DNA of 64,000 nt from PALSA-129 sp050014595. Its GTDB lineage: Bacteria > Acidobacteriota > Terriglobia > Bryobacterales > Bryobacteraceae. The translations under genes and the position numbers were made by a program. Below are positions 44,563-52,339 of this stretch, in pieces. Each line of letters opens with the position of its first letter. Within the stretch, counting starts at the first letter, position 1. The notes under the pieces were generated by a model. That model was not told the DNA's origin. It did not search any database and saw only the letters and a list, made by a program, of their open reading frames with translations. Location: positions 1 to 64,000 of the forward strand of contig JBEKDA010000031.1 of NCBI GenBank assembly GCA_050014595.1, in the 5' to 3' direction.

Positions 44563-45456
44563 TCAGTTCTCCAGCGACGTGGCCTCGACAATTGCCTGAA
44601 GCTCGCGGAAGATGTCGCCGAAATTCTGCGCTAAGTAACGGACTACGCGAACATTGCCGAATAGCTTCGCGAGGTATCCCCTTGCCAGCACCAGATTGAG
44701 GACCTCGTTGCCATGCGATGCCTCGATGAGCTTCATGTCCCGTTGGAGGGAGTCCATCTCCTTTTCCATCTTCGCGATCTGCTCCGGCGTGAGTCCTTCT
44801 ATGACCTTCCGCTTGTCTGGATCCACCAGCATCTCCGCCGGCGTAGCCGCCAGAAGCGCCTTGGTATAGGGCACGGAAAGGTTGTTCGTGGCCACCAGGA
44901 GCTCCGCGACTTCCAGTTGCCGCATTGGCTTCATCTTCTTCAGCGCCGCGAAGACGTTGGGCGAGATATTCCGGTTCTTTAGGACCTCCGCCGCTTCGCG
45001 GCCAATTCCCACCAAGAGATCGCGCTTCCGCCGTATGCTCGCAATATCAAGCTTCAGCGCCTTCGCGATTCGATCCTCGGCGACATGGCCATCCCGGATG
45101 GCATTCAACACCATGACGTGTTCTTGGACCGTTGCCAATTTGCTGACCCGCTTGTTGTACGTGTAGGCCTCGTCATCGGTCGATATCAGGCATCGAGCGG
45201 ATGTCTGCTCCAGTTCTTTGAGCACCTCAAGCCGAAGGTGTCCGTCCAGCAATATGTACATTTCGGCTTTGCGGTCCTGCGGAAAGACAATCATGGGCTC
45301 GATGATCCCGACTTCCCGGACGGAAGCCAGAATCTGCTGGTATTTCTGCGAGGCCCTGACACCAGGCTTCAGCTGCCTCAAGGGCAAGATGCTGCCAATC
45401 GGCAAAATCACGCCGTTTGGGTCAAAACCGATCCGGACTTCTTTCGCCATTTTCAC
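44563..45456 (-). CDS. ParB/RepB-like partition protein 1
   Basis: The protein has 297 residues from GTG 45456 or ATG 45450. A ParB N-terminal nuclease-like domain (about 15-100) includes LRQLKPGVRASQKYQQILAS, EVGIIEPMIVFPQ, YILLDGHLRLEVLKEL. A RepB C-terminal-type helical domain follows (RIAKALKLDIASIRRKRDLL, SYTKALLAATPAE-like PYTKALLAATPAEMLVDPDK). These proteins occur on plasmids and integrative elements. The smaller partner gene upstream overlaps it by four bases, a pairing typical of such elements. Confidence 0.83.
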   Translation of the reverse strand: MKMAKEVRIGFDPNGVILPIGSILPLRQLKPGVRASQKYQQILASVREVGIIEPMIVFPQDRKAEMYILLDGHLRLEVLKELEQTSARCLISTDDEAYTYNKRVSKLATVQEHVMVLNAIRDGHVAEDRIAKALKLDIASIRRKRDLLVGIGREAAEVLKNRNISPNVFAALKKMKPMRQLEVAELLVATNNLSVPYTKALLAATPAEMLVDPDKRKVIEGLTPEQIAKMEKEMDSLQRDMKLIEASHGNEVLNLVLARGYLAKLFGNVRVVRYLAQNFGDIFRELQAIVEATSLEN

Positions 45457-45845
45457 CCTTTCTCAGTAGCCTGAATCCTCTCCGCAAGATAGGCCGGCAA
45501 CATTTCCATTTGTTCCGCCCTCATGAGCGTGACGAAGTTCTCATCTCGGAACAACTGTTTCAGGGCGGTGACGATGAAGAGCAGACGATTCTCGGTCAAT
45601 CGAGCTTTTCTCACAGTGTCCTTCTGCCGGTCAGCTTCCTGGCGGTATACGCGAACCAGCGCCTCCGCGGTCGGCGCGCGCTCTTCCTTGGGCTTGGGGC
45701 CTTGGTTAAGGCGCTTACCCTTTGTCTTGCGTTGCTCGATGATCTTGCGAACCGTTAGGAGCTTCCGGCCTCTCAGCGTTTTGTTCTCGTACGCATCGCA
45801 CAGCGCCTGTTGAATGCCGGCATCGTCCGACGTTGAGATCTGCAT
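45453..45845 (-). CDS. RepB-like partner protein 2
   Basis: The protein has 130 residues from ATG 45845; the frame upstream is only open by chance. It contains LCDAYENKTLRGRKLLTVRK, a basic linker (KTKGKRLNQGPKPKEERAPT), AEALVRVYRQEADRQK and LLFIVTALKQLFRDENFVTL. It lacks the ParB domain and looks like the RepB C-terminal-type partner found beside the protein above. It diverges from the operon starting at 45886, with 40 bases between start codons. Confidence 0.78.
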   Translation of the reverse strand: MQISTSDDAGIQQALCDAYENKTLRGRKLLTVRKIIEQRKTKGKRLNQGPKPKEERAPTAEALVRVYRQEADRQKDTVRKARLTENRLLFIVTALKQLFRDENFVTLMRAEQMEMLPAYLAERIQATEKG

Positions 45846-45885
45846 GGCGACAGACAGCGGTACCCAGCCAGTAGCAGAGGACACG

Positions 45886-46212
45886 ATGAGCACAGACGCC
45901 TCCGCTACCCCAATCAAGAAAGCAGAAACGCCGGACCCGGCTGATTCCGCACCGCAGACCGAGTCGCTGGTGCGGGCCGCCCTGGATGACATCGCCTTGC
46001 TGGTTGGCGGCGCGGCCGCCTTGCACCAGTTGGAAGATGACCTGGTCTGGACGCTGACCAAACGCATGGACCGGATTCGAGTCCGGTTGCTGCGAGATCT
46101 GAAGGGCCTTGCTTACCGGGACGAATTCGAGCCGAAGACGACAAAACCACCCCGAGTGCACGCCGCCGTCGAGGAATTCCTGATCCGCAACCGCGCGGGG
46201 ATGGGGGAGTGA
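45886..46212 (+). CDS. Hypothetical protein of a mobile-element operon
   Basis: The protein has 108 residues from ATG 45886, preceded by AGAGGA; an in-frame ATG at 45844 would overlap the divergent gene. An acidic N-terminus precedes a helical core (LVRAALDDIALLVGGAAALH, QLEDDLVWTLTKRMDRIRVR). I do not recognise it. It is first of four plus-strand genes with stop-start overlaps, opposite the ParB/RepB pair. Confidence 0.6.
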   Translation: MSTDASATPIKKAETPDPADSAPQTESLVRAALDDIALLVGGAAALHQLEDDLVWTLTKRMDRIRVRLLRDLKGLAYRDEFEPKTTKPPRVHAAVEEFLIRNRAGMGE

Positions 46213-46220
46213 CGCCGGCC

Positions 46221-46562
46221 ATGAAACAAGCCAAGCGCTTTTCCCAACTTACGGCGCCTCGGCAAGCCCTGGTTCGGTTGCTCCAGTCGGTCAACTTCGG
46301 CTACGTCGAAGGCCTCGAAGTCCGCAGCGGCGAACCGGTGTTCAACCCCGCGCCGACAGTATTCGTCGAGGTGAAGCTGGACACCGGCAACGAACCCCGC
46401 CCGGAAATGAACTTGACGGACTTCGAACTGGGGAATGAAGTCATTCGGCTGGTGGAGCAGCTCGATGAACTGGGCGATGGCAACATCGAGCGGATCGACG
46501 TTCGCTATGGCATTCCGCGGCGGGCCCTGATTGAGCGCCCTATCCAGGGGGTACGGCGATGA
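46221..46562 (+). CDS. Hypothetical protein of a mobile-element operon
   Basis: The protein has 113 residues from ATG 46221 (GTG 46209 overlaps the preceding stop and is also possible). Mixed alpha/beta composition: QALVRLLQSVNFGYVEGLEV, then VFVEVKLDTGNEPRPEMNLT and FELGNEVIRLVEQLDEL. It ends in the overlapping ATGA of the sigma-like gene. Family not recognised; size and layout suggest a conserved member of this operon type. Confidence 0.6.
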   Translation: MKQAKRFSQLTAPRQALVRLLQSVNFGYVEGLEVRSGEPVFNPAPTVFVEVKLDTGNEPRPEMNLTDFELGNEVIRLVEQLDELGDGNIERIDVRYGIPRRALIERPIQGVRR

Positions 46563-47125
46563 TGCCGGCGGTGGCCATACCCCTCGCTGATTTCACTCCA
46601 TACCTGCTCCAGCAGGCGGCACTGCGGGCCAGCCTTCTGCAAACGAGCTTCGGATTCGCCGCGGATGATTGGGATGACCTCCGGCAGGATCTGGCCCTCG
46701 ATTGCCTCCGGCGGTTGCCCAGGTTCGACGGATCGCGCGGGAACTGGCAAGGGTTCGTGCACGGAGTCGTTCGCAACCACGCCTGTGTTTTGGCTTCGCG
46801 ACAGATTGAACGGCGTCAGTTCCAACCGCTGGAATTGGATACCGGCCCCGAATTGCCGGACGGCAGTTTGACTGGCAAAGCAGATGAGGCGCCAGCGGAG
46901 GACTTCCGTCCCCTCCTCGAACTTGGCCTCGACACGGAGCGTGTCCTCGCCGGGCTGCCGGAAGATCTGCGGATGATCGCCCGGCATCTCGCCGAGATGC
47001 CCATATCGGCCGTGCGGCGAAAGACTGGGCTCTCACTGGCCCAAGTGAATCGGCGTATCAGGCGAATCCGGGCGGCGTTCACGGCGGCGGGACTCGCACC
47101 GGCGAATGGTGGAGGTGCCCGATGA
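46559..47125 (+). CDS. Sigma-70-like (ECF-type) protein
   Basis: The protein has 188 residues. Region 2-like sequence is seen at about 38-85 (DDWDDLRQDLALDCLRRLPR, FDGSRGNWQGFVHGVVRNHA), with the acidic QDL helix and an FD-rG motif of small sigma factors. A short region-4-like HTH lies near the C-terminus (ISAVRRKTGLSLAQVNRRIR). It could be a transcription factor that controls the element, but it is divergent and may serve another DNA-binding purpose. It overlaps genes on both sides by four bases. Confidence 0.68.
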   Translation: MMPAVAIPLADFTPYLLQQAALRASLLQTSFGFAADDWDDLRQDLALDCLRRLPRFDGSRGNWQGFVHGVVRNHACVLASRQIERRQFQPLELDTGPELPDGSLTGKADEAPAEDFRPLLELGLDTERVLAGLPEDLRMIARHLAEMPISAVRRKTGLSLAQVNRRIRRIRAAFTAAGLAPANGGGAR

Positions 47126-47611
47126 CAAATGCCCAACAGATTCCGATTCCCTACATGGGGATTGGTGACGGCAAGCAAGGGCCGACGAAGGACAAACTAC
47201 TCGTGCCCGGGTCAGGTTGTGGTGGAAAAGGTGGAGATCGCCGAAGCGCACACCACCGGCAACCCGATGCTGAAGTGGACGCTTCGCGTCCTCGCGCCGC
47301 GCTACGTCAACCGCCTCATGTGGCGCAACAGCGTCTTCACGCCGAACACACTGAAGTTCGTGAAGACCGACCTGCATATCTGCGGTCTGGACCTGGAGAA
47401 ACTGTCGGACCTACCCAGGAATCTCAGCAAGTTGCTCGACGTGAAGCTCGAGGTCACCAAGAAGACCAAGGGCGACAACGAGAACATTTATTTCAACAGC
47501 CGCATCGTGAACGACCGGACAGCGGGGTCTTTCGAGTTTTGGGCACAGCGACTTCCTTCCAATGTCTATCAGATGCAGGTGCGATACGTTCTGTCTTTCA
47601 AGACGAAATGA
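47122..47611 (+). pseudogene. DUF669-like phage/element protein, frameshifted
   Basis: The natural start is ATG 47122, overlapping the sigma-like stop, giving TNAQQIPIPYMGIGDGKQGP and KDKLLVPG. There the frame is lost, and the sensible continuation QVVVEKVEIAEAHTTGNPML, KWTLRVLAPRYVNRLMWRNS and GDNENIYFNSRIV is one frame over. One extra base near 47210-47212 explains it. An independent ATG at 47129 opens the second frame but yields an unlikely N-terminus. DUF669 proteins accompany phage replication genes. A sequencing error is possible. Confidence 0.62.
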
Positions 47612-47812
47612 CAGGGCAGGCGCGAATTTGAGTAGCCTGTTTAGAATCAGCACTATTGCCAGTGTCTCTTGATCGCCAAATACCCTTCTTTTCACTTGGG
47701 GACCGATCTCGACTATAGGCAGCGTGCCAGCGTGCCGCCGGCATCCAGGCGGCTCTGTCCTGGAGTGGTAGTTGCGACGGTTCTTGCCCATATTCCTGTG
47801 TGAGTTGGCCCC

Positions 47813-47850
47813 GGAGAGGTCGTTTTATACCGGGCTTTTTGGGGAGCCAA
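47813..47850 (+). repeat. Dispersed repeat, copy A
   Basis: GGAGAGGT is followed by a more variable stretch and then CTTTTTGGGGAGCCAA. It matches copy C (51551-51588) at 31 of 38 bases in the same orientation. It lies in the 345-base gap 47612-47956, which otherwise holds no gene I can support. It marks the 3' side of the minus-strand DUF998-AHSA1-ArsR block. Confidence 0.6.
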
Positions 47851-47956
47851 ATGTCAAAACTCCAGTCGGGATTCGAACTCGATCCAGTCTGTGCAGCCTC
47901 GGGCTGTGCAGCAACGTAATCATCCTCAGTGCTGAAATTAGATTTCGTCATGGAGT

Positions 47957-48670
47957 TCACCTTTGTGAGTGTGCTTCGGCTACGGCGCAACGGCCACACT
48001 TGATGGCGTGCCACCCCAGGGTGACGACCCACAGCATGTAGGTGAAGAAGGCGAACCGCGGAGGCCAGCCAATGTCAACTCCGGGACCATAAGCGCCCGG
48101 TCCGAGCGGAAATACGAAAATCGCCGAGTACAACACAAAAGCGACGAAGCCAAAGAGTGGCAAACCAGCGGTCCAAAGCAAAGCCCGCCGCGCCGTTGCC
48201 CATGCCTGGTTCCTACGCGCCAGGCTCAGGTTAACGAGCAGGGCTGAGAATGGAAGGAGCACCAGTTGAGTCGTGCCGAATATTACGTGAAGGGTGCCCC
48301 GGGTGGATAGCGGGAAGTGCATGGGCATTGGGTCTGTTGTGAAGAGCCCTACACCGGCCGCGCCAATCACGCAGAGGAGGAGTAGGCCAAGGCCCATACG
48401 GCCCATGGCGCCTCGGAGCTGCGACCTTAGCATCGCAAACAGGGCTCCATAGCTCAGCGCCGAAATGAGAAACGCCCCCGACATGATCCAGCCGTAGCGC
48501 CCAATGGCCCATTCGCTGATTGTGTGCCAGGAGGGCGCCAGGTCCGGCCGAAGAAGAATCAGCGCGATCAGTAGAAACTGATATGCAACTATTGCGCCCA
48601 TCGCCAGCCGCGCTGCGTTGGTTGAGATCGTTGCGGGTTGTTTTGCCAATGCTGTGCTCGTCATCGCCAT
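47957..48670 (-). CDS. DUF998-family membrane protein
   Basis: The protein has 237 residues from ATG 48670 with a perfect TAGGAG site seven bases upstream. Six or seven hydrophobic helices are spaced evenly. The family start is seen in LRPDLAPSWHTISEWAIGRY and GWIMSGAFLISALSYGAL, with the later RGTLHVIFGTTQLVLLP and RFAFFTYMLWV. DUF998 proteins are integral membrane proteins of unknown function. It follows a second DUF998 gene by four bases, so the pair arose by tandem duplication and divergence. Confidence 0.82.
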   Translation of the reverse strand: MAMTSTALAKQPATISTNAARLAMGAIVAYQFLLIALILLRPDLAPSWHTISEWAIGRYGWIMSGAFLISALSYGALFAMLRSQLRGAMGRMGLGLLLLCVIGAAGVGLFTTDPMPMHFPLSTRGTLHVIFGTTQLVLLPFSALLVNLSLARRNQAWATARRALLWTAGLPLFGFVAFVLYSAIFVFPLGPGAYGPGVDIGWPPRFAFFTYMLWVVTLGWHAIKCGRCAVAEAHSQR

Positions 48671-48674
48671 TCTC

Positions 48675-49427
48675 CTAAACTGCGTGTTGTGAACTTCGGA
48701 TTTCCGCGTGGCCGCTTGCGTCGAAATGCTTACGGTGCACCTGAATCGCATGCCGCGCAGCAACGAGTACCCATGCGCAGTTGGACAACACGATCAGGCG
48801 GTTCGCCCACCCATCCACTGCAAGCACTCCGGGCGGCAGCGATCTCGGCGCATGTTGCGGCAAATGGCCTCCAGAGGCACGCGCCATTTGCATCATCATG
48901 ATTGTCAGTGTCGCCACGAGCAGGACGGCACTTATCCAGCTTAGGTTCGCGATCCAGAGGAGGGCTCTTCGGGCCGAGCGCCACGTTTCGTTGCGACCAA
49001 GAGCAACGCTCAGCAACAAGGCGGCAATAGGGAAGCCGATGACTCCAAGCAGACCTGCGATCCCATGCCCGATTTCATGCCTGACATCAAACACGGAAGC
49101 CATGGCCTCGCCAATACCCGCGATAATCAGAAACCACAAGCCCAGCTTTCCGATATTGGTGTGGACCTGGGACCAGATGACGATCACTAATGCCCACGAG
49201 CTGATGGCCCAGGACACGAACATCAGCGACAGCACCCAGGCATAGTGACCGAATGCGTACTCACTCACCATGCGCCATGAGGGTGAAAACTCGGGACTCA
49301 ATACGTGCAGGGTGGCCAGCAGCAGAATCGTCGTAATCGTCGCGAGAATGGCCAGCCAGCCTGCCGGCTCCGCGATCTGCGACGGATTGCTCACCGAAAT
49401 AAGTTGGTTTGTTGCAGCTTTGTCCAT
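48675..49427 (-). CDS. DUF998-family membrane protein, upstream paralogue
   Basis: The protein has 250 residues. It has the same helix pattern and family markers as the gene downstream: LSPEFSPSWRMVSEYAFGHY, WVLSLMFVSWAISSWAL, DVRHEIGHGIAGLLGVIGFP, and a final NCAWVLVAARHAIQVH. Its stop codon overlaps the region of the next gene's ribosome site, so the two are coupled. Sequence similarity between the two is visible but modest. Confidence 0.82.
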   Translation of the reverse strand: MDKAATNQLISVSNPSQIAEPAGWLAILATITTILLLATLHVLSPEFSPSWRMVSEYAFGHYAWVLSLMFVSWAISSWALVIVIWSQVHTNIGKLGLWFLIIAGIGEAMASVFDVRHEIGHGIAGLLGVIGFPIAALLLSVALGRNETWRSARRALLWIANLSWISAVLLVATLTIMMMQMARASGGHLPQHAPRSLPPGVLAVDGWANRLIVLSNCAWVLVAARHAIQVHRKHFDASGHAEIRSSQHAV

Positions 49428-49509
49428 TCAGTCCTCCAGAACACTCATTCCTCAGCGAACCCGCCGGGGCATTCTCCTTAAGCGTGCAGATTCGTTCGAT
49501 GATGCAAGC

Positions 49510-49974
49510 TCAGATCATCCCCTCCAGCCGCCGATAGCTCGCTTCCATTCCGCGCTCCATACCTGTCGCAAGCATGGCCGCTCGTGTTTGCGCATCCGGT
49601 AAGGTCATTCGTATCGTCATCAGAGTGCCGTCGCCATCCGCATCGAATGTCGTTTCAACGTGGTTGTCGGGGGTGGGAGCCGGCAGGTACATCCGCTCCA
49701 CATGAACAATCCTGCGATAGGGCTCCAATTCCAGATACTCGCCAGCGAGGTGGAATGCGCCGCCCTTGCCGTTTGTCCACTCGTAACGGATCCTGCCTCC
49801 TGGTCTCGCTTCGCTGATGCAGACCGGCATCGTCCAACCTTCAGGACCAAGCAACCATTTCTGGATCAATTCCGATTCGGTGTGGGCGCGATACACGGCC
49901 TGCGGCGGAGCCGCGAAGCGCCTGGTCACAAGCACGTGCGTGTCGCCTTCGGTCGTCAGAGTCAACTTGCTCAT
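49510..49974 (-). CDS. AHSA1/SRPBCC-domain protein
   Basis: The protein has 154 residues and is a complete single SRPBCC (START-like) domain: LVTRRFAAPPQAVYRAHTES, LIQKWLLGPEGWTMPVC, RPGGRIRYEWTNGKGGAFHL, GEYLELEPYRRIVHVERM, and the C-terminal helix AAMLATGMERGMEASYRRL. Such proteins bind hydrophobic ligands and are often paired with ArsR-type regulators. Its ATG overlaps the ArsR stop, which is the standard arrangement. Confidence 0.9.
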   Translation of the reverse strand: MSKLTLTTEGDTHVLVTRRFAAPPQAVYRAHTESELIQKWLLGPEGWTMPVCISEARPGGRIRYEWTNGKGGAFHLAGEYLELEPYRRIVHVERMYLPAPTPDNHVETTFDADGDGTLMTIRMTLPDAQTRAAMLATGMERGMEASYRRLEGMI

Positions 49975-50309
49975 CGTTTCTCTCCTTCTTTCTGCTGTTC
50001 CATGCTGGCCAGAACTGTGTCAAGCCGCTCGTAGTTTTGCTGCAAGGCGTTGCGCAGCATCGCTAGCCATTTATCCATGGTTTCAATACCACCTTTTGCG
50101 ATACGGCGAGGGCGCTTCGTACCCTCGACGCGGCTGGTAACGAGGCCTGCGTCTTCGAGAACCTTCAAGTGCTGCGAGATCGCTGGCTGCGTCATCCTGA
50201 ATGGCCCGGCCAATTCCGTCACCGTGGCCTCTCCTTTGGCGAGACGCGCCAGAATGGCCCGCCTGGTCGGATCAGCCAAAGCAGCGAAGGCGGCATCGAG
50301 TCCATCCAT
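49971..50309 (-). CDS. ArsR-family transcription repressor
   Basis: The protein has 112 residues from ATG 50309 (MDGLDAAFAALADPTRRAIL); an ATG at 50333 would add eight residues. The winged HTH is TVTELAGPFRMTQPAISQHL, with the recognition helix followed by KVLEDAGLVTSRVEGTKRP. The typical metal-binding cysteines are absent, so it belongs to the metal-independent group that regulates AHSA1-type partners. It overlaps the SRPBCC gene by four bases and probably represses its own operon through the site at 50317-50345. Confidence 0.88.
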   Translation of the reverse strand: MDGLDAAFAALADPTRRAILARLAKGEATVTELAGPFRMTQPAISQHLKVLEDAGLVTSRVEGTKRPRRIAKGGIETMDKWLAMLRNALQQNYERLDTVLASMEQQKEGEKR

Positions 50310-50316
50310 CAGTGAT

Positions 50317-50345
50317 AGCTTATATAAGAACATACTTATTGTCAA
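50317..50345 (-). promoter_or_regulatory. Probable ArsR promoter with overlapping operator
   Basis: On the minus strand TTGACA (50345-50340) is a consensus -35 box, and TATAAG (50324-50319) a -10-like box with 15-base spacing. Between them, ATAAG-TATGTT-CTTAT is an inverted repeat of the kind small ArsR repressors bind. Transcription would begin within a few bases of the ATG at 50309, so the message may be nearly leaderless. Confidence 0.55.
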
Positions 50346-50524
50346 GCTTTTTTTTGGGGGGCGCTTGGGCAAATCGTGAAAACCTGCGCCGGACCGGTTC
50401 TTCGTGAGGTTCGTGGACCGTCGATTCACTTGAGAATTCGGTCGGCTTCGTGTTAGGCCGGTCGGCTTTGGTCTAATTCCCAACGATACGCCATCCGGAG
50501 GTTATCCTGGCCTTCACCTGGCGA

Positions 50525-50704
50525 GTTCGAGACGTATCCAGGCTGGGTGCCCACCGAAGACAAGTGCTGGCGCTTCGTTCAGATCAGTCTGAAAGCAATG
50601 CGCGTCCGTGAGTTCGATCACACGGCCAACTGGGTGGCAAAAGTTCGAAACGTGTCCAGACTGGGGAGCCAGGTCCTGGGGTCCCAAGAATACTACTTTC
50701 CAAC
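50525..50704. repeat. Dispersed repeat, copy B and a partial copy
   Basis: GTTCGAGACGTATCCAGGCT starts a partial copy (50525-50553). A fuller copy (50643-50704) starts GTTCGAAACGTGTCCAGACT, passes through GGGGAGCCAG, has the partial palindrome CTGGGGTCCCAAG, and ends TTTCCAAC, the inverse of the GTTGGAAA start of copies C and D. A third partial copy is at 59808-59835. The 287-base gap between ArsR and HigA holds only these repeats. Confidence 0.65.
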
Positions 50705-50770
50705 TTCCGATTGACAGCCTCACTTTGCAGACGGAGGTACGCGCAGTCTAGTCCGGGTCTGTCCGACAAG

Positions 50771-51181
50771 CTAAATGAAGAGACCGACCGCGACCTTGAA
50801 CACTGACGCGAGTTTTTTTGCCTGCTCCTTGCTAATGGACCGCTTCCCGCTCAGGACCTCTGAAACCCGACCGCGTGTGCCGAGCACTGGCAGCAGATCC
50901 TTGCCTGTTCGTCCGCTCGTCTCCATCAAGTAGGCCAGCATTTCGTTGGGAGCAACCGCAGGCAGAGGATGATGCCGATCGTCGTAAGCCTGGACCAATA
51001 TCGCCATGGTTTCCAGGAGTGCGGACTCCTCAGGGGACAAGCGCTCCTCGCCCTTGTCCATCAATTGTTCCACCGCGGCAACCATATGGTCGTACTCTTC
51101 CTCGGTATCTATGGCTTTGACGACGATACGGTTTGCAAGCCGGGCGTATTTCTTGGGGTCGACGGCCAGTGTAGCGCTCAT
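50771..51181 (-). CDS. higA: HigA-type HTH antitoxin
   Basis: The protein has 136 residues from ATG 51181, overlapping the toxin stop; the frame upstream to 51571 is a chance opening. The N-terminal helical part includes IDTEEEYDHMVAAVEQLMDK and LSPEESALLETMAILVQAYD. The C-terminal XRE-type HTH is APNEMLAYLMETSGRTGKDL, VLGTRGRVSEVLSGKRSISK. This matches antitoxins paired with HigB_toxin-family genes. It binds and silences HigB and represses the operon. Confidence 0.88.
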   Translation of the reverse strand: MSATLAVDPKKYARLANRIVVKAIDTEEEYDHMVAAVEQLMDKGEERLSPEESALLETMAILVQAYDDRHHPLPAVAPNEMLAYLMETSGRTGKDLLPVLGTRGRVSEVLSGKRSISKEQAKKLASVFKVAVGLFI

Positions 51182-51465
51182 GATTTCCACGCTCCTTTCA
51201 CATATTCCTTGTGCGTCATGATGCAGCGGATGAACAGCACCCTCCGCGTGAAGTTCATCTCCGCAATGAGCCTGTACTTGTTGCCTCCGATGTCGAAGAC
51301 AACGTGCGGGGCCACAAAATCCGCCGTGTTGAACGACTGTTTCACGTCCGCGAAACTGGACCAGGCCGCCCGTTTGGCGACTCGATACCAATGGTCCATG
51401 GCGCTCCGAGCATGCGGATGCTCCTCGCAGAAGTTCCGAATCGCCTTGTGGCTGACAACGTGCAT
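51178..51465 (-). CDS. higB: HigB-family mRNA interferase toxin
   Basis: The protein has 95 residues from ATG 51465 (MHVVSHKAIRNFCEEHP); the frame is open to 51489. Family motifs: WYRVAKRAAWSSFADVKQSF, VFDIGGNKYRLIAEMNF, RVLFIRCIMTHKEYVKGAWK, with the conserved Lys/Tyr/His residues of the HigB_toxin group. It cleaves mRNA during translation. Toxin-first order with a four-base overlap is standard. It lies between repeat copies B and C. Confidence 0.9.
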   Translation of the reverse strand: MHVVSHKAIRNFCEEHPHARSAMDHWYRVAKRAAWSSFADVKQSFNTADFVAPHVVFDIGGNKYRLIAEMNFTRRVLFIRCIMTHKEYVKGAWKS

Positions 51466-51550
51466 CCAGGGCCGATGCCATGGTCCCACAATGGGACCGC
51501 TCTGTCAACGCCGGCCTGATTGAAGCATTCGGATCGCTGCCTTTTGGTCC

Positions 51551-51619
51551 GGAGAGGTTGTTGGAAACCATGGTTTTTGGGGAGCCAATTCTTGGGCCCC
51601 AAGAATTGTGTTTTCCAAC
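51551..51619 (+). repeat. Dispersed repeat, copy C, with nested palindromes
   Basis: GGAGAGGTTGTTGGAAACCA is followed by TGGTTTTTGGGGAGCC, then a 21-base palindrome AATTCTTGGG-C-CCCAAGAATT (51587-51607), and TTTCCAAC (51612-51619), which is the inverse of GTTGGAAA (51560-51567). The outer and inner arms would fold into a long hairpin. It separates the HigBA block from the MazEF block. Copy D repeats its first 38 bases with three differences. Confidence 0.75.
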
Positions 51620-51656
51620 TGCAATCCTGGTTTGGTGACAACCCTGCCGACCAAGA

Positions 51657-52004
51657 TCACTCGAGATCCATCGCGGCCTTCAGCCCTTCCTCGACTTCAC
51701 GCAGGGACCCGGACGGCAGAGTGCCGAGCCTCTTGGTCAGCTTGGCACGGTCCAGAGTAGTCACCTGATGGCACACCGCAAAGCTCGTCTTCGGCAAGCC
51801 GGCAGTCCCGCCCGAAAACTCTATGACGGTAGGTCCGCGCTTGCCCTGTGATGAGGATGTTGAGATCGGGACCACAATGATGGATCTCCATCCTGGCGTC
51901 TGGTTGAAGCCGTCATGAGACACTAGAATTACAGGACGCCGGCCCGTCTGCTCCGAACCGGATCGCGGGACAAGATCGGCCCAGTAAACGTCCCCCCGCT
52001 TCAT
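51657..52004 (-). CDS. mazF: MazF/PemK-family toxin
   Basis: The protein has 115 residues. It opens MKRGDVYWADLVPRSGSEQT and continues GRRPVILVSHDGFN, IIVVPISTSS, PTVIEFSGGTAGLPKTSFAV, CHQVTTLDRAKLTKRLGTL, a complete MazF fold with the RP and VxxDQV-like catalytic region. It is a sequence-specific mRNA endonuclease. Its ATG overlaps the stop of the upstream antitoxin gene by four bases. Confidence 0.92.
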   Translation of the reverse strand: MKRGDVYWADLVPRSGSEQTGRRPVILVSHDGFNQTPGWRSIIVVPISTSSSQGKRGPTVIEFSGGTAGLPKTSFAVCHQVTTLDRAKLTKRLGTLPSGSLREVEEGLKAAMDLE

Positions 52005-52258
52005 CTTGTTGCCTTGCCGGCGTTCACAAGGTGCTCGATCCCAGCCGACTCCAAATCGGCGTCGAGATCAAGATGCGTTCCCGCCATTTTCGTAGCGTAG
52101 GCAGTGATCGCATCGTGCCTCGCCCTTCGGAACTGTTGTCGCAGCCATGAGTCGACGGCCTCACGCGCCAGGGTCGTCGCGGGCACCCCGGTCCGTTCGG
52201 CCTCCGCCCTGAGACCGGTGTAGGTCTGCTCCGGCAGCGGCAGGTGAAAGTTCTTCAT
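52001..52258 (-). CDS. MazE-like antitoxin (ribbon-helix-helix type)
   Basis: The protein has 85 residues. The N-terminal MKNFHLPLPEQTYTGLRAEA followed by PATTLAREAVDSWLRQQF is a ribbon-helix-helix pattern. The acidic C-terminal part (HLDLDADLESAGIEHL) is the likely toxin-binding segment. It lies immediately upstream of mazF on the same strand and represses the operon and neutralises MazF. A strong AGGAGG site precedes its ATG. Confidence 0.85.
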   Translation of the reverse strand: MKNFHLPLPEQTYTGLRAEAERTGVPATTLAREAVDSWLRQQFRRARHDAITAYATKMAGTHLDLDADLESAGIEHLVNAGKATR

Positions 52259-52339
52259 AGCCTCCTCCTTGCATCATTATGCCATGAACTAATGGCAGCC
52301 TGCGATGGCAACAGCCGAGTGGCAGGAGGCTGCGCCGAT

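Noticed and set aside
47598..47951. Minus-strand ORF of 117 codons with a possible ribosome site (AAAGGTG)
   Set aside because: It runs through repeat copy A, has no family signal after about residue 40, and its start is six bases from the DUF998 stop; I treat it as chance, although expression cannot be excluded.
47850..47955. tRNA-like T arm (GAGTTCGAATCCCGA) with matching 7-base outer arms on the minus strand
   Set aside because: Spacing of about 100 bases, no D arm and no anticodon stem; not a tRNA.
51560..51619. Copy C as an integron attC site
   Set aside because: The ends read GTTGG...CCAAC, the reverse order of attC core sites (RYYYAAC...GTTRRRY), and no integrase is present.
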